NCBI RefSeq assembly: GCF_002891435.1
Contig: NZ_POUC01000009.1
Location: 1 to 54,490 of the forward strand
Direction of reading: 5' to 3'
DNA from: Streptomyces cahuitamycinicus
GTDB taxonomy: Bacteria > Actinomycetota > Actinomycetes > Streptomycetales > Streptomycetaceae
Length of the DNA: 54,490 bases
The notes beneath the pieces are model-generated. The model worked only from the letters and a program-made list of their open reading frames with translations, was not told where the DNA came from and did no database searches. Positions 1 through 7,756 of the stretch are shown one piece after another. Numbering within the stretch: position 1 is the stretch's first letter; every line of letters begins with the position of its first letter. The position numbers were made by a program, and so were the translations under genes.

Positions 1-14
1 GGTGTGAGGGGTTC

Positions 15-44
15 GGGGTGAGCGGGCCCGGGCCCGCTCACCCC
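15..44. terminator. perfect 30-bp palindrome, probable terminator
   Basis: Two 15-base arms (GGGGTGAGCGGGCCC and its exact reverse complement) meet with no spacer. The palindrome lies 41 bases past the stop of the FMN reductase gene that reads leftward, so it would form a very stable hairpin at the end of that transcript and possibly of one arriving from outside the window. There is no T-run, as is usual in Streptomyces terminators. Confidence 0.55.
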
Positions 45-84
45 GGCCCGTCCGGCGTGAGGTTCGGGTACGGCTGAGGCCGGC

Positions 85-702
85 TCAGCCCCCGTACGGT
101 CGCCTCTCCCTGGCCTCCCGCAACGCCCGGCCCCACCACACCAGTTGGTCCAGCATGGCCTTCGCCGCCGCGTCCGGCCCGGACGGGTCGCGCAAGGCGC
201 CCTGGTCGTCGAAGGAGGCGCCGGCGTTGTGGAAGGAGACGGTGTCGCGGACCGTCACGGCGTGGAGCTCCGCGAAGACCTGACGTAGATGCTCCGCGGC
301 GCGCAGGCCACCGGCCAGACCGCCGTAGGAGACGAGCCCGACGGGCTTGGCCTGCCATTCGGTGAAGTGCCAGTCGACGAGGTTCTTCAGGCCCGCCGGG
401 AAGGAGTGGTTGTACTCGGGGGTCAGGACCACGAACGCGTCGGCACGGGCCAACTTCGGTGTGATGCCGGACAGCGCGGCGGTCGCCTCCGGGGTCGGTT
501 CGAGGGACATGGGCAGCGCGGCCCCGGCGACGTCCACGACCTCGGCGACCAGGTCGTCCCGGTCCCGGATGCGGCCGAGGAGCCAGTCGGCGACGACGGG
601 GCCGAAGCGGCCGTGCCGGTTGCTGCCCACGACGAGGGTCAGCCGGAGCGGGTCGGGGGCGGTCCGGGGCAGGGCGGCCGGATCGGTAGCGGTTGTCTTC
701 AT
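85..702 (-). CDS. NADPH-dependent FMN reductase (flavodoxin-fold)
   Basis: The 205-residue protein has the flavodoxin-like fold of NADPH:FMN/quinone reductases: an N-terminal beta strand and phosphate loop (LVVGSNRHGR, about residues 24-33), the family TPEYNHSFP motif near residue 93, and a following KNLVDWHFTEW segment. It is expected to be a soluble cytoplasmic homodimer reducing FMN or quinones with NADPH. The ATG at 702 follows a GAGG-like ribosome site. A SoxR-type inverted repeat sits immediately upstream (718-737). From memory, a reductase of exactly this type belongs to the small S. coelicolor SoxR regulon, which responds to redox-active metabolites. The gene appears monocistronic and ends before a strong palindrome. 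Confidence 0.85.
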   Translation of the reverse strand: MKTTATDPAALPRTAPDPLRLTLVVGSNRHGRFGPVVADWLLGRIRDRDDLVAEVVDVAGAALPMSLEPTPEATAALSGITPKLARADAFVVLTPEYNHSFPAGLKNLVDWHFTEWQAKPVGLVSYGGLAGGLRAAEHLRQVFAELHAVTVRDTVSFHNAGASFDDQGALRDPSGPDAAAKAMLDQLVWWGRALREARERRPYGG

Positions 703-717
703 GCCGCACAGCCTCGT

Positions 718-737
718 ACCTCAACCAAACCTGAGGT
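718..737 (-). promoter_or_regulatory. SoxR-type operator of the FMN reductase gene
   Basis: The plus strand reads ACCTCA-N8-TGAGGT; on the gene strand the core is CCTCAG-N6-TTGAGG, one base from the symmetric CCTCAA-N6-TTGAGG seen in SoxR boxes. It overlaps a TTGACC -35-like hexamer (740 to 735) and ends where a weak TACGAG -10-like element would start (718 to 713), which is the spacer-overlapping geometry of MerR-family activators. The FMN reductase start codon is 16 bases further downstream. The assignment to SoxR is inferred from site and target; soxR itself is not in the window. Confidence 0.6.
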
Positions 738-970
738 CAAGCGTCGGCCGCGCACACCCGGGTCACCCGTTCACACGCGCGCTCCACGCTTTTCCGCACC
801 TCGTCCGCCGGATGCCCGTGACCTGCCGAAACGGCCGTCGACGGCACCCGGTTCACCCACGCCTGACACCCATTCACCACAATCCTGACGCTCCTTCAGC
901 AAGCGCGGTCGTCCAGCTGCCCGTTACCTCGGAAGGGCAGGCGCAGACCGAACCGCTCGAAGGAGCACCG

Positions 971-1492
971 ATGCGACGTACCACCCCGCCGCTGACCGGT
1001 ACCGCGCTCGCCGTCGCCGCCGCGGCCCTCGCCGCCGCCCCCGCGTACGGCGTGTCCGCCGGTGGGCTGGAGATGTCCCCGGCCTCGGTCGTGCCCGGCG
1101 GGCAGGTCACGGTACGCACGGCAGCCTGCGGCGACGGCGGCTCGGCGACGGGTGACGCCGGCGCGGTCGGGGCCGGTTCCCTCAGCCTGGCGCCGGACGC
1201 GCACGGGCCGGACGCGACCGGGCGGTTCCGGGTGCCGCCGAGCGCGCAGCCGGGAACGTACGAGATCACCGCGACCTGCACCGGGAGCGGCCGGCGGATC
1301 ACCGGGGACCTGGTGGTCACGCTGACGCCGGTGCGCGAACAGGCCCATCCCCGGGGCAGTGTGAAGACGGGGGTCGGCGGCGCTCTGGGCCCCGACCCCG
1401 TGCAGACCGCGGCCGGTGTGGCGGCTCTCGCCGTCGCCGCCGCGGGCGGTACCTGGCTCCTGCATCGCCGGGCGAGAGGCGACGGGATCTGA
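971..1492 (+). CDS. secreted cell-surface protein, candidate class F sortase substrate
   Basis: This 173-residue protein has an N-terminal signal peptide (positive MRR, hydrophobic Ala-rich core, likely cut near APAYG), a Ser/Thr/Gly-rich extracellular domain with two cysteines that could form a disulfide (near residues 51 and 103), and a C-terminal hydrophobic helix followed by a basic tail (HRRARG). The ATG at 971 follows GAAGGAG. No LPxTG is present; a KTGVGG stretch lies about 14 residues before the hydrophobic helix, where a sorting signal would be. The sortase gene starts 112 bases downstream in the same direction, so the two probably act together at the cell envelope. Its molecular role is unknown. 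Confidence 0.75.
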   Translation: MRRTTPPLTGTALAVAAAALAAAPAYGVSAGGLEMSPASVVPGGQVTVRTAACGDGGSATGDAGAVGAGSLSLAPDAHGPDATGRFRVPPSAQPGTYEITATCTGSGRRITGDLVVTLTPVREQAHPRGSVKTGVGGALGPDPVQTAAGVAALAVAAAGGTWLLHRRARGDGI

Positions 1493-1604
1493 CGGACACC
1501 CTCCGCTGTCCGTCGCCGGTACCGCATGTCCCCTCCCCCTCCGGGTCGGACGCCCCTCGCGGCCCGGAGGGGGGCACGGGACCGGGCATCAGAAAAGGGT
1601 GGGT

Positions 1605-2264
1605 ATGCGCAGGTTCCCCAGGATCGGCAGCGGCTTCCGCGATCCCGCGAACGCCGCCATGGCCGCCGTCACGGTGTTCGCCCTGTGCTCCGGGGTGTGG
1701 CTGCTGCGCGACGGCGCCGGGACGCACGCCCCGCCGCAGCCGTCCGCCGCGCAGGCCCGGGCCGGGCTGGACGGCCGGGCCGGTGAGCCGCCCGCCGTGC
1801 CCGCGCTGCCGCCCTCGCCGCCCGACCGCATCCGCATCCCGGCGATCCGGGTGAACGCGCCGCTGACCGGGCTGGGCCTGACGAAGACCGGCAGTCTCGA
1901 CGTACCGCCCGCCGCGGAGAAGAACCTCGCCGGCTGGTACGAGGCCGGCACGACCCCCGGAGAGCGGGGCACGGCGATCGTCGCCGGACACGTCGACAAC
2001 GCCGACGGCCCCGCCGTGTTCTACGACCTCGGCGCCCTGGCCAGGGGCAGCACGATCGAGGTGGACCGGCGGGACGGCAGGGTCGCGGTGTTCACCGTGG
2101 ACGCCGTCGAGGTCCACGCCGCGAAGGACTTCCCCGACGAGAAGGTCTACGGCGCGGCCCGCCGCCCCGAGTTGCGGGTCATCACCTGCGGCGGCACCTA
2201 CTCACGCGGCACCGGATACCAGGGGAACGTCGTCGTCTTCGCGCATCTGACCGGGAGCCGGTGA
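1605..2264 (+). CDS. class F sortase
   Basis: The 219-residue protein begins with a membrane anchor (about residues 13-32), a Pro/Ala-rich linker, then the sortase barrel. The catalytic residues are visible: His129 in AGHVDN, Cys195 in VITCGG and Arg201 in SRGTGYQGN. Sortases are membrane-bound cysteine transpeptidases that cleave a C-terminal sorting signal and attach the protein to peptidoglycan. The ATG at 1605 follows AAAAGGGTGGGT. It lies directly downstream of a secreted protein with a C-terminal helix, its likely substrate. Its last 63 bases overlap the end of the convergent HxlR gene. Confidence 0.85.
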   Translation: MRRFPRIGSGFRDPANAAMAAVTVFALCSGVWLLRDGAGTHAPPQPSAAQARAGLDGRAGEPPAVPALPPSPPDRIRIPAIRVNAPLTGLGLTKTGSLDVPPAAEKNLAGWYEAGTTPGERGTAIVAGHVDNADGPAVFYDLGALARGSTIEVDRRDGRVAVFTVDAVEVHAAKDFPDEKVYGAARRPELRVITCGGTYSRGTGYQGNVVVFAHLTGSR

Positions 2265-2594
2265 CACGCCCAGGACGTTGGCCCTCCCCCACGCCCCCAG
2301 TGGTTCCAGTGCCTCGTTCAGGGACACGCCCCGGGGCGTCAGCGAGTACTCCACACGCGGCGGCACCTCGTCATACGCCTCACGGTGCACCAGGCCGTCG
2401 CCCTCCATCTCCCTGAGGTGCGAGGCGAGCACCTTCTCGGTGACGCCCGGCAGCTCCCGGCGCAGCTCGCCGAAGCGGCGGGGCCGCTCGTTCAGCGCCC
2501 AGAGGATCAGCACCTTCCACTTGCCGCCGATCAGGTCCATCGCCGCGTCGATCCCGCAGACGTACGCACCCGGCCGCCGTCCCGTCGTCCCCAT
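2202..2594 (-). CDS. HxlR-family transcriptional regulator
   Basis: The 130-residue protein carries the HxlR winged helix: DLIGGKWKVLILWAL near residue 20, then FGELRRELPGVTEKVLASHLREMEGDGLV. These are small dimeric repressors or activators, often sensing electrophiles, aldehydes or redox stress. The ATG at 2594 follows GGGGAGGAGACC. It is transcribed divergently from an imine-reductase-like dehydrogenase with a perfect palindrome between them, so it probably controls both itself and that enzyme. A longer reading frame upstream exists but would run into the divergent gene. The 3' end overlaps the sortase gene tail to tail. Confidence 0.88.
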   Translation of the reverse strand: MGTTGRRPGAYVCGIDAAMDLIGGKWKVLILWALNERPRRFGELRRELPGVTEKVLASHLREMEGDGLVHREAYDEVPPRVEYSLTPRGVSLNEALEPLGAWGRANVLGVSPAPGQMREDDDVPLVSGAA

Positions 2595-2653
2595 GCCCGG
2601 TCTCCTCCCCTTCGCTGCCTGGACCCTTCCCCCCGGGGTAACCACCCACTCCA

Positions 2654-2665
2654 AAGTACGTACTT
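2654..2665. promoter_or_regulatory. AAGTACGTACTT palindrome, probable HxlR operator
   Basis: This perfect 12-base palindrome lies alone in the 106-base gap between the divergent HxlR regulator and the dehydrogenase, 35 bases before the dehydrogenase ATG and 60 before the regulator ATG. HxlR proteins commonly bind GTAC-containing inverted repeats in such shared promoter regions. The regulator-site link is inferred from position. Confidence 0.5.
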
Positions 2666-2700
2666 GAGCAGGCGCTCCCCCTGCGACGAGCCTAAGCGCC

Positions 2701-3615
2701 ATGACCGACAACCCAGTTGCTCCCCGTACCCCTCGTACCCCTCTCACTCTTCTCGGCACCGGTGCAATGGGCACCGCCCTCGCCCGGGCCTGGCTCGCCG
2801 CCGGGCACGAGGTGACCATCTGGAACCGCACGCCCGCCCGCGCGGAGGCCCTCGCCGCCGAGGGCGCCGTCGTCGCCCGGAGCGCCGCCGAGGCCGTGGC
2901 CGCGAACCGGCTCGTCATCGTCTGCCTGCTCGACGACGCCTCCGTGGGCGACGCCCTCGACGGGACCGCTCTCGCCGGGCGGGATCTGGTGAACCTGACC
3001 ACCGGCACCCCCGGCGAGGGCCGGACGCGCGCCGCCTGGGCCGAGGCGCGCGGCGCGCGCTTCCTGGACGCCGGGATCATGGCCGTCCCGCCGATGATCG
3101 GCGTCCCGGACTCCGGCGGTTACGTCCTCTACAGCGGCTCACCAGAGCTGTTCGAGGAGCACCGCGACACCCTCGCCGTCCCGGCCGGCCCCCGCTACGT
3201 CGGAGCCGACCCCGGGTTCGCCGCCCTCTACGACGTGGCCCTGCTGAGCGCGATGAGCGGCATGTTCGCGGGCATCACCCACGCCTTCGCGCTGATCCGC
3301 CCGGACGACATCACGCCCAAGGACTTCGCGCCACTGCTCGCGGACTGGCTCACCGCGATGGCCCCGGCCGTGCACCAGAGCGCCGACCAGATCCAGAGCG
3401 GCGACTACACCCGGAACGTCGTCTCCAACCTCGCGATGCAAGTCGCGGGCAACGCCACCCTGCTGCGCACGGCCGGGGAGCAGCGGGTCAGCCCGGAGCT
3501 GCTGACGCCGTACATGAAGCTGATGGAGCGCAGGCTCGCGCAGGGCCACGGGGAGGAGGACGGCACGGGGATGATCGAGCTGCTGGCCCTGCGAGCGAAC
3601 AACGACAGACCTTAG
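2701..3615 (+). CDS. NAD(P)-binding imine-reductase-like dehydrogenase
   Basis: The 304-residue protein has an N-terminal Rossmann fold (LLGTGAMGTALARAW near residue 17, then the WNRTPARAEAL region after the second strand, whose Arg suits NADPH) and an all-helical C-terminal dimerisation domain. The GIMAVPPMIG segment near residue 125 and the LYDVALLSAM segment near residue 177 resemble bacterial imine reductases rather than hydroxyisobutyrate dehydrogenases; the Asp of the latter occupies the proton-donor position of R-type enzymes. Its substrate is unknown. It is divergent from the HxlR regulator, which probably controls it. The ATG at 2701 has no good Shine-Dalgarno sequence, so the transcript may be leaderless. 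Confidence 0.8.
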   Translation: MTDNPVAPRTPRTPLTLLGTGAMGTALARAWLAAGHEVTIWNRTPARAEALAAEGAVVARSAAEAVAANRLVIVCLLDDASVGDALDGTALAGRDLVNLTTGTPGEGRTRAAWAEARGARFLDAGIMAVPPMIGVPDSGGYVLYSGSPELFEEHRDTLAVPAGPRYVGADPGFAALYDVALLSAMSGMFAGITHAFALIRPDDITPKDFAPLLADWLTAMAPAVHQSADQIQSGDYTRNVVSNLAMQVAGNATLLRTAGEQRVSPELLTPYMKLMERRLAQGHGEEDGTGMIELLALRANNDRP

Positions 3616-3754
3616 CCAGGCGATCCACTGCTCGTACGCCAGACGGATTGAAGACGGCCATCGGGGCGGCCGGCTGCCACAGGACCGCGCCCTGCCAGGC
3701 GAAGGTCGCGAGGGCGCAGAGCAGGACGATCACGGTCAGCGATATGCCGGGCAT
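3488..3754 (-). pseudogene. possible small membrane protein, probably truncated
   Basis: An 88-codon frame starts at ATG 3754 behind AGGGTCGCG. The first 34 codons encode a convincing hydrophobic segment (LTVIVLLCALATFAW) with strong G/C third-position bias. From about 3652 on, the bias collapses and the frame runs 127 bases into the end of the convergent dehydrogenase gene. This looks like the 5' remnant of a membrane-protein gene whose 3' part was lost at the border of the dehydrogenase. I do not recognise the family, and it could also be chance. Confidence 0.3.
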
Positions 3755-3926
3755 GGTCGCGACCCTATGCGGGACCGGTGCGAGGCCGGTGCGGCGCTGC
3801 TCACAGCCGCCGCCGGCGAACGTCGGGAACCCTCACATCCACCACCCCTGCCCGCTGAGGGCAGCGTTCCCCGCGGGAAACAGAGGTGATGCTGCCGGGT
3901 AACACCGGCACCGCACGCTCAAGTGC
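3616..3926 (+). promoter_or_regulatory. upstream region of the nitrite reductase operon
   Basis: This 311-base stretch between the dehydrogenase stop and the first nitrite-reductase-operon gene holds a possible truncated reading frame on the minus strand (3652-3754) and, in its last 60 bases, a GlnR-type operator. The first gene of the operon lacks a clear ribosome-binding site, so transcription may start at or very near its ATG. I see nothing else here. Confidence 0.5.
3866..3903 (+). promoter_or_regulatory. GlnR-type box of the nirBD operon
   Basis: Four pentamers are separated by exactly six bases each: GTTCC (3866-3870), GAAAC (3877-3881), GATGC (3888-3892) and GTAAC (3899-3903). The S. 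coelicolor GlnR box is gTnAC-n6-GaAAC repeated twice at this spacing, and its known targets include nirB. The second and fourth pentamers match best. The box ends 23 bases before the first gene, fitting control of nitrite assimilation by nitrogen limitation through GlnR, an OmpR-type regulator encoded elsewhere. Confidence 0.75.
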
Positions 3927-5144
3927 ATGACCTCGAATGAGCGTGTGGTGGTGATCGGCACCGGCCTGGCGGGCGTACGGCTCGCCCGGCGGCTCGGTGA
4001 GCTCGGCACGCCCGCACTGCTGATCGGCGAGGAGGAGCACCGGCCGTACAACCGGGTGCTGCTCGCCGAGGTGCTGGCCGGACGGTACAGCCCCGAGGTG
4101 ATCGCCCTGCCGGCGCCCGCGCGGGTCAGGCGCGGCCGGATCTCCGGCATCGACCGCGCGGGGCGGACCGTCGCCTGTGCGGACGGGTCCGTGATCGCAT
4201 ACGACCGCCTCGTCCTCGCCACCGGCTCCAACCCGGTGCTGCCGCCGCTGCGCGGCCTGTTCACCGAGGACCGTGAACTGCCCGAGGGCATCCACGCGTT
4301 CCGCACCATGGACGACTGCCTGGGCCTGTCCAAGGCGGTCCGCCCGGGGGCGAAGGCGGTCGTCATCGGCGGCGGGCTCCTCGGAGTCTCCGCCGCCCGG
4401 GCACTCGCCCGGCGCGGCGCCCAGGTCGTGCTCGCCCAGCAGTCCGAGCGGCTGATGGAGCGCCAGCTCGACCCGGCCGCCTCCAAGCTCGTCAAGCGGC
4501 ACCTGACCGACCTGGGCGTGGAGGTGCACACCGAGTGCCGCGTCCGGGACGTGCGCTGCGTCGGCGGCGCCGTGCGCTCCGTGGAGATGGCCGACGGATA
4601 CGCGCTCGACGCCGATCTCGTGGTCATCGCCTGCGGTGTGCACCCGCGGGTGGGCCTCGCCAAGACGGCCGGTCTCGACGTCCGCAAGGGCGTCGTCGTC
4701 GACGACGAGCTGCGCACCTCCGACCCGTACATCCACGCGATCGGCGACTGCGCCCAGCACGACGGCGTCCTGTACGGCCTCGCCACTCCCGCGCTCGAAC
4801 AGGCCGACGCGCTCGCGGAGCTGCTCGCCGGTGACGCGAACGCCCGCTACACCGGCACCCGTTCCCTGACCCGGCTGACGCTGAACGGGCACGACAGCCC
4901 CTTCGACCTCGCCGCGTTCGGTGAGACCGAGGCGCTCCCGGGCGACGACGTCGTCCAGCTCACCGATGCCACCCGCGGCACCTACCGCAAGGTCGTCGTC
5001 CGCGACGACCGCCTGGTCGGCGGGGTCCTCGTCGGCGAACTCGGCACCGTCGGCGCGCTCGCCCGCGCCTGGGAGGGAGCAGAGCCGCTCCCCTCCGACG
5101 GCGGCCCGCTGCTCCACCTGCTCACCAACGATGGAGGCTCCTGA
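3927..5144 (+). CDS. FAD/NAD(P)-dependent oxidoreductase of the nitrite reductase operon
   Basis: The 405-residue protein is a two-dinucleotide-fold flavoprotein. VVIGTGLAGVRLARRL at residue 7 is the FAD-binding GxGxxG region, LVLATGSNP near residue 96 the ATG motif, VVIGGGLLGVSAARAL near residue 147 the NAD(P) fold, and IHAIGDCAQ near residue 270 the second FAD motif. It resembles the N-terminal reductase module of NirB and probably supplies or balances electrons for nitrite reduction. Its TGA overlaps the nirB ATG (TGATG), so the genes are translationally coupled. A GlnR-type box precedes it. No ribosome site is visible before the ATG at 3927 and there is no upstream in-frame start nearby. 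Confidence 0.85.
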   Translation: MTSNERVVVIGTGLAGVRLARRLGELGTPALLIGEEEHRPYNRVLLAEVLAGRYSPEVIALPAPARVRRGRISGIDRAGRTVACADGSVIAYDRLVLATGSNPVLPPLRGLFTEDRELPEGIHAFRTMDDCLGLSKAVRPGAKAVVIGGGLLGVSAARALARRGAQVVLAQQSERLMERQLDPAASKLVKRHLTDLGVEVHTECRVRDVRCVGGAVRSVEMADGYALDADLVVIACGVHPRVGLAKTAGLDVRKGVVVDDELRTSDPYIHAIGDCAQHDGVLYGLATPALEQADALAELLAGDANARYTGTRSLTRLTLNGHDSPFDLAAFGETEALPGDDVVQLTDATRGTYRKVVVRDDRLVGGVLVGELGTVGALARAWEGAEPLPSDGGPLLHLLTNDGGS

Positions 5145-7756
5145 TGACCGCCACCCCGGAGGCCACGGAGGCCACCCCCACGATCGTGCTCGTCGGCCAC
5201 GGCATGGTCGGCCAGCGCTTCCTCGAGGCGCTCGCCGAGCGCGGCCTGACCGCCACGCACCGCGTGGTCGTGCTCTGCGAGGAGCCTCGTCCGGCCTACG
5301 ACCGTGTGGCGCTCACGTCGTACTTCTCGGGGAAGACTCCCGAGGACCTGTCCATGACGGACATGGAGTTCATCGAGACGCACGGCATCGAGCTGTATGT
5401 CGGTGACCCGGCGATCGCCGTCGACCGCGAGGCCCGCAAGGTCACCGCCAGGTCCGGCGAGGTCTTCGACTACGACGTCCTCGTCCTGGCCACCGGCTCC
5501 TACCCGTTCGTCCCGCCGGTCCCGGGCAAGGACGCCGAGGGCTGTTTCGTCTACCGCACCATCGAGGACCTGCTCGCGATCGAGGAGTACGCCAAGAACG
5601 CGACGACGGGTGCCGTGGTCGGCGGCGGTCTGCTCGGCCTGGAGGCGGCCGGGGCCCTCAAGGGTCTCGGACTCACCTCCCACATCGTGGAGTTCGCGCC
5701 CCGGCTGATGCCCGTCCAGGTGGACGACGGCGGCGGCGCCGCACTGCTGCGCACCATCGAGGAGATGGGCCTGAGCGTCCACACGGGCGTCGGCACGCAG
5801 GAGATCGTCGTGGGCGAGGACGGCGCCGTGACCGGCATGAAGCTGTCCGACGGCTCCGAACTCGCCGCCGACCTGGTGGTGTTCTCCGCCGGTGTCCGCC
5901 CCCGCGACCAGCTGGCCCGCGACTGCGGTCTGACGGTCGGCGAGCGCGGCGGCATCACGGTCGACGAGCAGTGCCGTACGGTCGCCGACCCGCACGTCTT
6001 CGCGATCGGCGAGTGCGCGCTGGCCTCCGACGGCCGGGTGTACGGCCTGGTGGCGCCTGGCTACGAGCAGGCGGAGACGGCGGCGGCCACGATCGCCTCG
6101 GACGAGGCGTCCTTCACCGGTGCCGACCTGTCCACCAAGCTGAAGCTGCTCGGCGTGGACGTGGCGTCCTTCGGCGACGCGCACGGCACCGCCGAGGACT
6201 GCCTGGACGTCGTCTACTCCGACTCCCGCGCGGGCCTGTACAAGAAGCTGGTCATCGGCCGCGACGGCACGCTGCTCGGCGGCATCCTGGTCGGAGACGC
6301 GGAGGCGTACGGCACGCTGAAGGCGTTCACCGGCTCGGTCCCGCCGGTCGCGCCCGAGTCGCTGGTGCTGCCGGCCGGCGCCGGTGAGTCCGTCCAGCTC
6401 GGCCCTTCCGCCCTGCCGGACGACGCGATCATCTGCTCCTGCCACAACGTCTCCAAGGGCGCGATCCGCGGCGCGGTCACCGACCACCAGTGCACGACCG
6501 TGCCCGAGGTGAAGAAGTGCACCAAGGCCGGCACCGGCTGCGGCTCCTGCGTCAAGGTCCTCGGCCAGCTCGTCAACGCCGAGCTGGAGGCGAGCGGCGT
6601 CGAGGTCGACAAGGGCCTGTGCGGCTGCTTCGCGCAGACCCGCGAGGAGCTGTACGAGATCGTCCGCGCCCTGCGTATCACCACCTACCAGGACCTGCTG
6701 GACCGTCACGGCCGCGAGGGGGCCCGGGGCGGTGACGGCTGCGAGGTCTGCAAGCCGGCCGTCGGCTCGATCATCGCCTCCCTCGCTCCCACGATCGGCG
6801 CGAGCGGTTACGTCCTGGACGGCGAGCAGGCGGCGCTGCAGGACACCAACGACCACTTCCTGGCCAACCTGCAGAAGAACGGCTCGTACTCGGTCGTGCC
6901 GCGGATCCCCGGCGGTGAGATCGCCCCGGAGAAGCTGATCGTGATCGGCGAGATCGCCCGCGACTTCGGCCTCTACACGAAGATCACCGGTGGCCAGCGG
7001 ATCGACATGTTCGGGGCGCGCGTCGAGCAACTACCCGTGATCTGGGCCCGGCTGGTGGACGCCGGCTTCGAGTCCGGACACGCCTACGGCAAGTCGCTGC
7101 GCACGGTGAAGTCCTGCGTCGGGCAGACCTGGTGCCGCTACGGCGTCCAGGACTCGGTACGGATGGCGATCGACCTGGAGCTGCGCTACCGGGGGCTGCG
7201 CTCCCCGCACAAGCTGAAGTCGGCGGTCTCCGGCTGCCAGCGCGAGTGCGCCGAGGCCCAGTCGAAGGACTTCGGCGTGATCGCCACGGCCAACGGCTGG
7301 AACCTGTACGTCGGCGGCAACGGCGGCGCGACCCCGCGCCACGCGGACCTGCTCGCGCAGGACCTGTCGGACGCCGAACTGGTCCGTCTGATCGACCGGT
7401 TCCTGATGTTCTACATCCGCACGGCCGACCGGCTGGAGCGCACCTCGACCTGGCTGGACCGGATCCCCGGCGGCCTGGACCACGTACGGGACGTGGTCGT
7501 CCACGACTCGCTCGGCATCTGCGACGAGCTGGAGAAGCTGATGCAGGCGCACGTCGCGCACTACCGCGACGAGTGGGCCGAGACCATCAACGACCCCGAG
7601 AAGCTGTCCCGGTTCGTGTCCTTCGTGAACGCCCCGGACACCCCGGACCCGGTCGTCGCCTTCGTGCCCGAGCGCGACCAGATGAAGCCCGACCTGCCGC
7701 TGCTGTCCATCGGCATGCGACCCGCCGACGTACTGGAAGGAAGCGCCCAGCGATGA
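5144..7756 (+). CDS. nirB: assimilatory nitrite reductase [NAD(P)H], large subunit
   Basis: The 870-residue protein has the full NirB architecture: an FAD/NAD(P) reductase (residues 1-400), BFD-like [2Fe-2S] regions with paired cysteines (CSCHN and CGSC between about 430 and 480; CEVC near 540), a ferredoxin-like half domain, and the sirohaem/[4Fe-4S] catalytic domain with C-x5-C (CVGQTWC, near 658) and C-x3-C (CQREC, near 697). It reduces nitrite to ammonium in six electrons in the cytoplasm. It is coupled at both ends, with the upstream reductase (TGATG) and with nirD (ATGA), and should be induced under nitrogen limitation through the upstream GlnR-type box. No damage is visible. Confidence 0.96.
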   Translation: MTATPEATEATPTIVLVGHGMVGQRFLEALAERGLTATHRVVVLCEEPRPAYDRVALTSYFSGKTPEDLSMTDMEFIETHGIELYVGDPAIAVDREARKVTARSGEVFDYDVLVLATGSYPFVPPVPGKDAEGCFVYRTIEDLLAIEEYAKNATTGAVVGGGLLGLEAAGALKGLGLTSHIVEFAPRLMPVQVDDGGGAALLRTIEEMGLSVHTGVGTQEIVVGEDGAVTGMKLSDGSELAADLVVFSAGVRPRDQLARDCGLTVGERGGITVDEQCRTVADPHVFAIGECALASDGRVYGLVAPGYEQAETAAATIASDEASFTGADLSTKLKLLGVDVASFGDAHGTAEDCLDVVYSDSRAGLYKKLVIGRDGTLLGGILVGDAEAYGTLKAFTGSVPPVAPESLVLPAGAGESVQLGPSALPDDAIICSCHNVSKGAIRGAVTDHQCTTVPEVKKCTKAGTGCGSCVKVLGQLVNAELEASGVEVDKGLCGCFAQTREELYEIVRALRITTYQDLLDRHGREGARGGDGCEVCKPAVGSIIASLAPTIGASGYVLDGEQAALQDTNDHFLANLQKNGSYSVVPRIPGGEIAPEKLIVIGEIARDFGLYTKITGGQRIDMFGARVEQLPVIWARLVDAGFESGHAYGKSLRTVKSCVGQTWCRYGVQDSVRMAIDLELRYRGLRSPHKLKSAVSGCQRECAEAQSKDFGVIATANGWNLYVGGNGGATPRHADLLAQDLSDAELVRLIDRFLMFYIRTADRLERTSTWLDRIPGGLDHVRDVVVHDSLGICDELEKLMQAHVAHYRDEWAETINDPEKLSRFVSFVNAPDTPDPVVAFVPERDQMKPDLPLLSIGMRPADVLEGSAQR

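Noticed and set aside
3866..3881. Simple near-palindrome operator GTTCCCC/GCGGGAAAC
   Set aside because: The extended four-part pattern with six-base spacing fits a GlnR box better than a single dimer site.
4982..7030. 682-codon open frame opposite nirB
   Set aside because: Antisense frame produced by third-position GC bias; nirB is complete on the plus strand.
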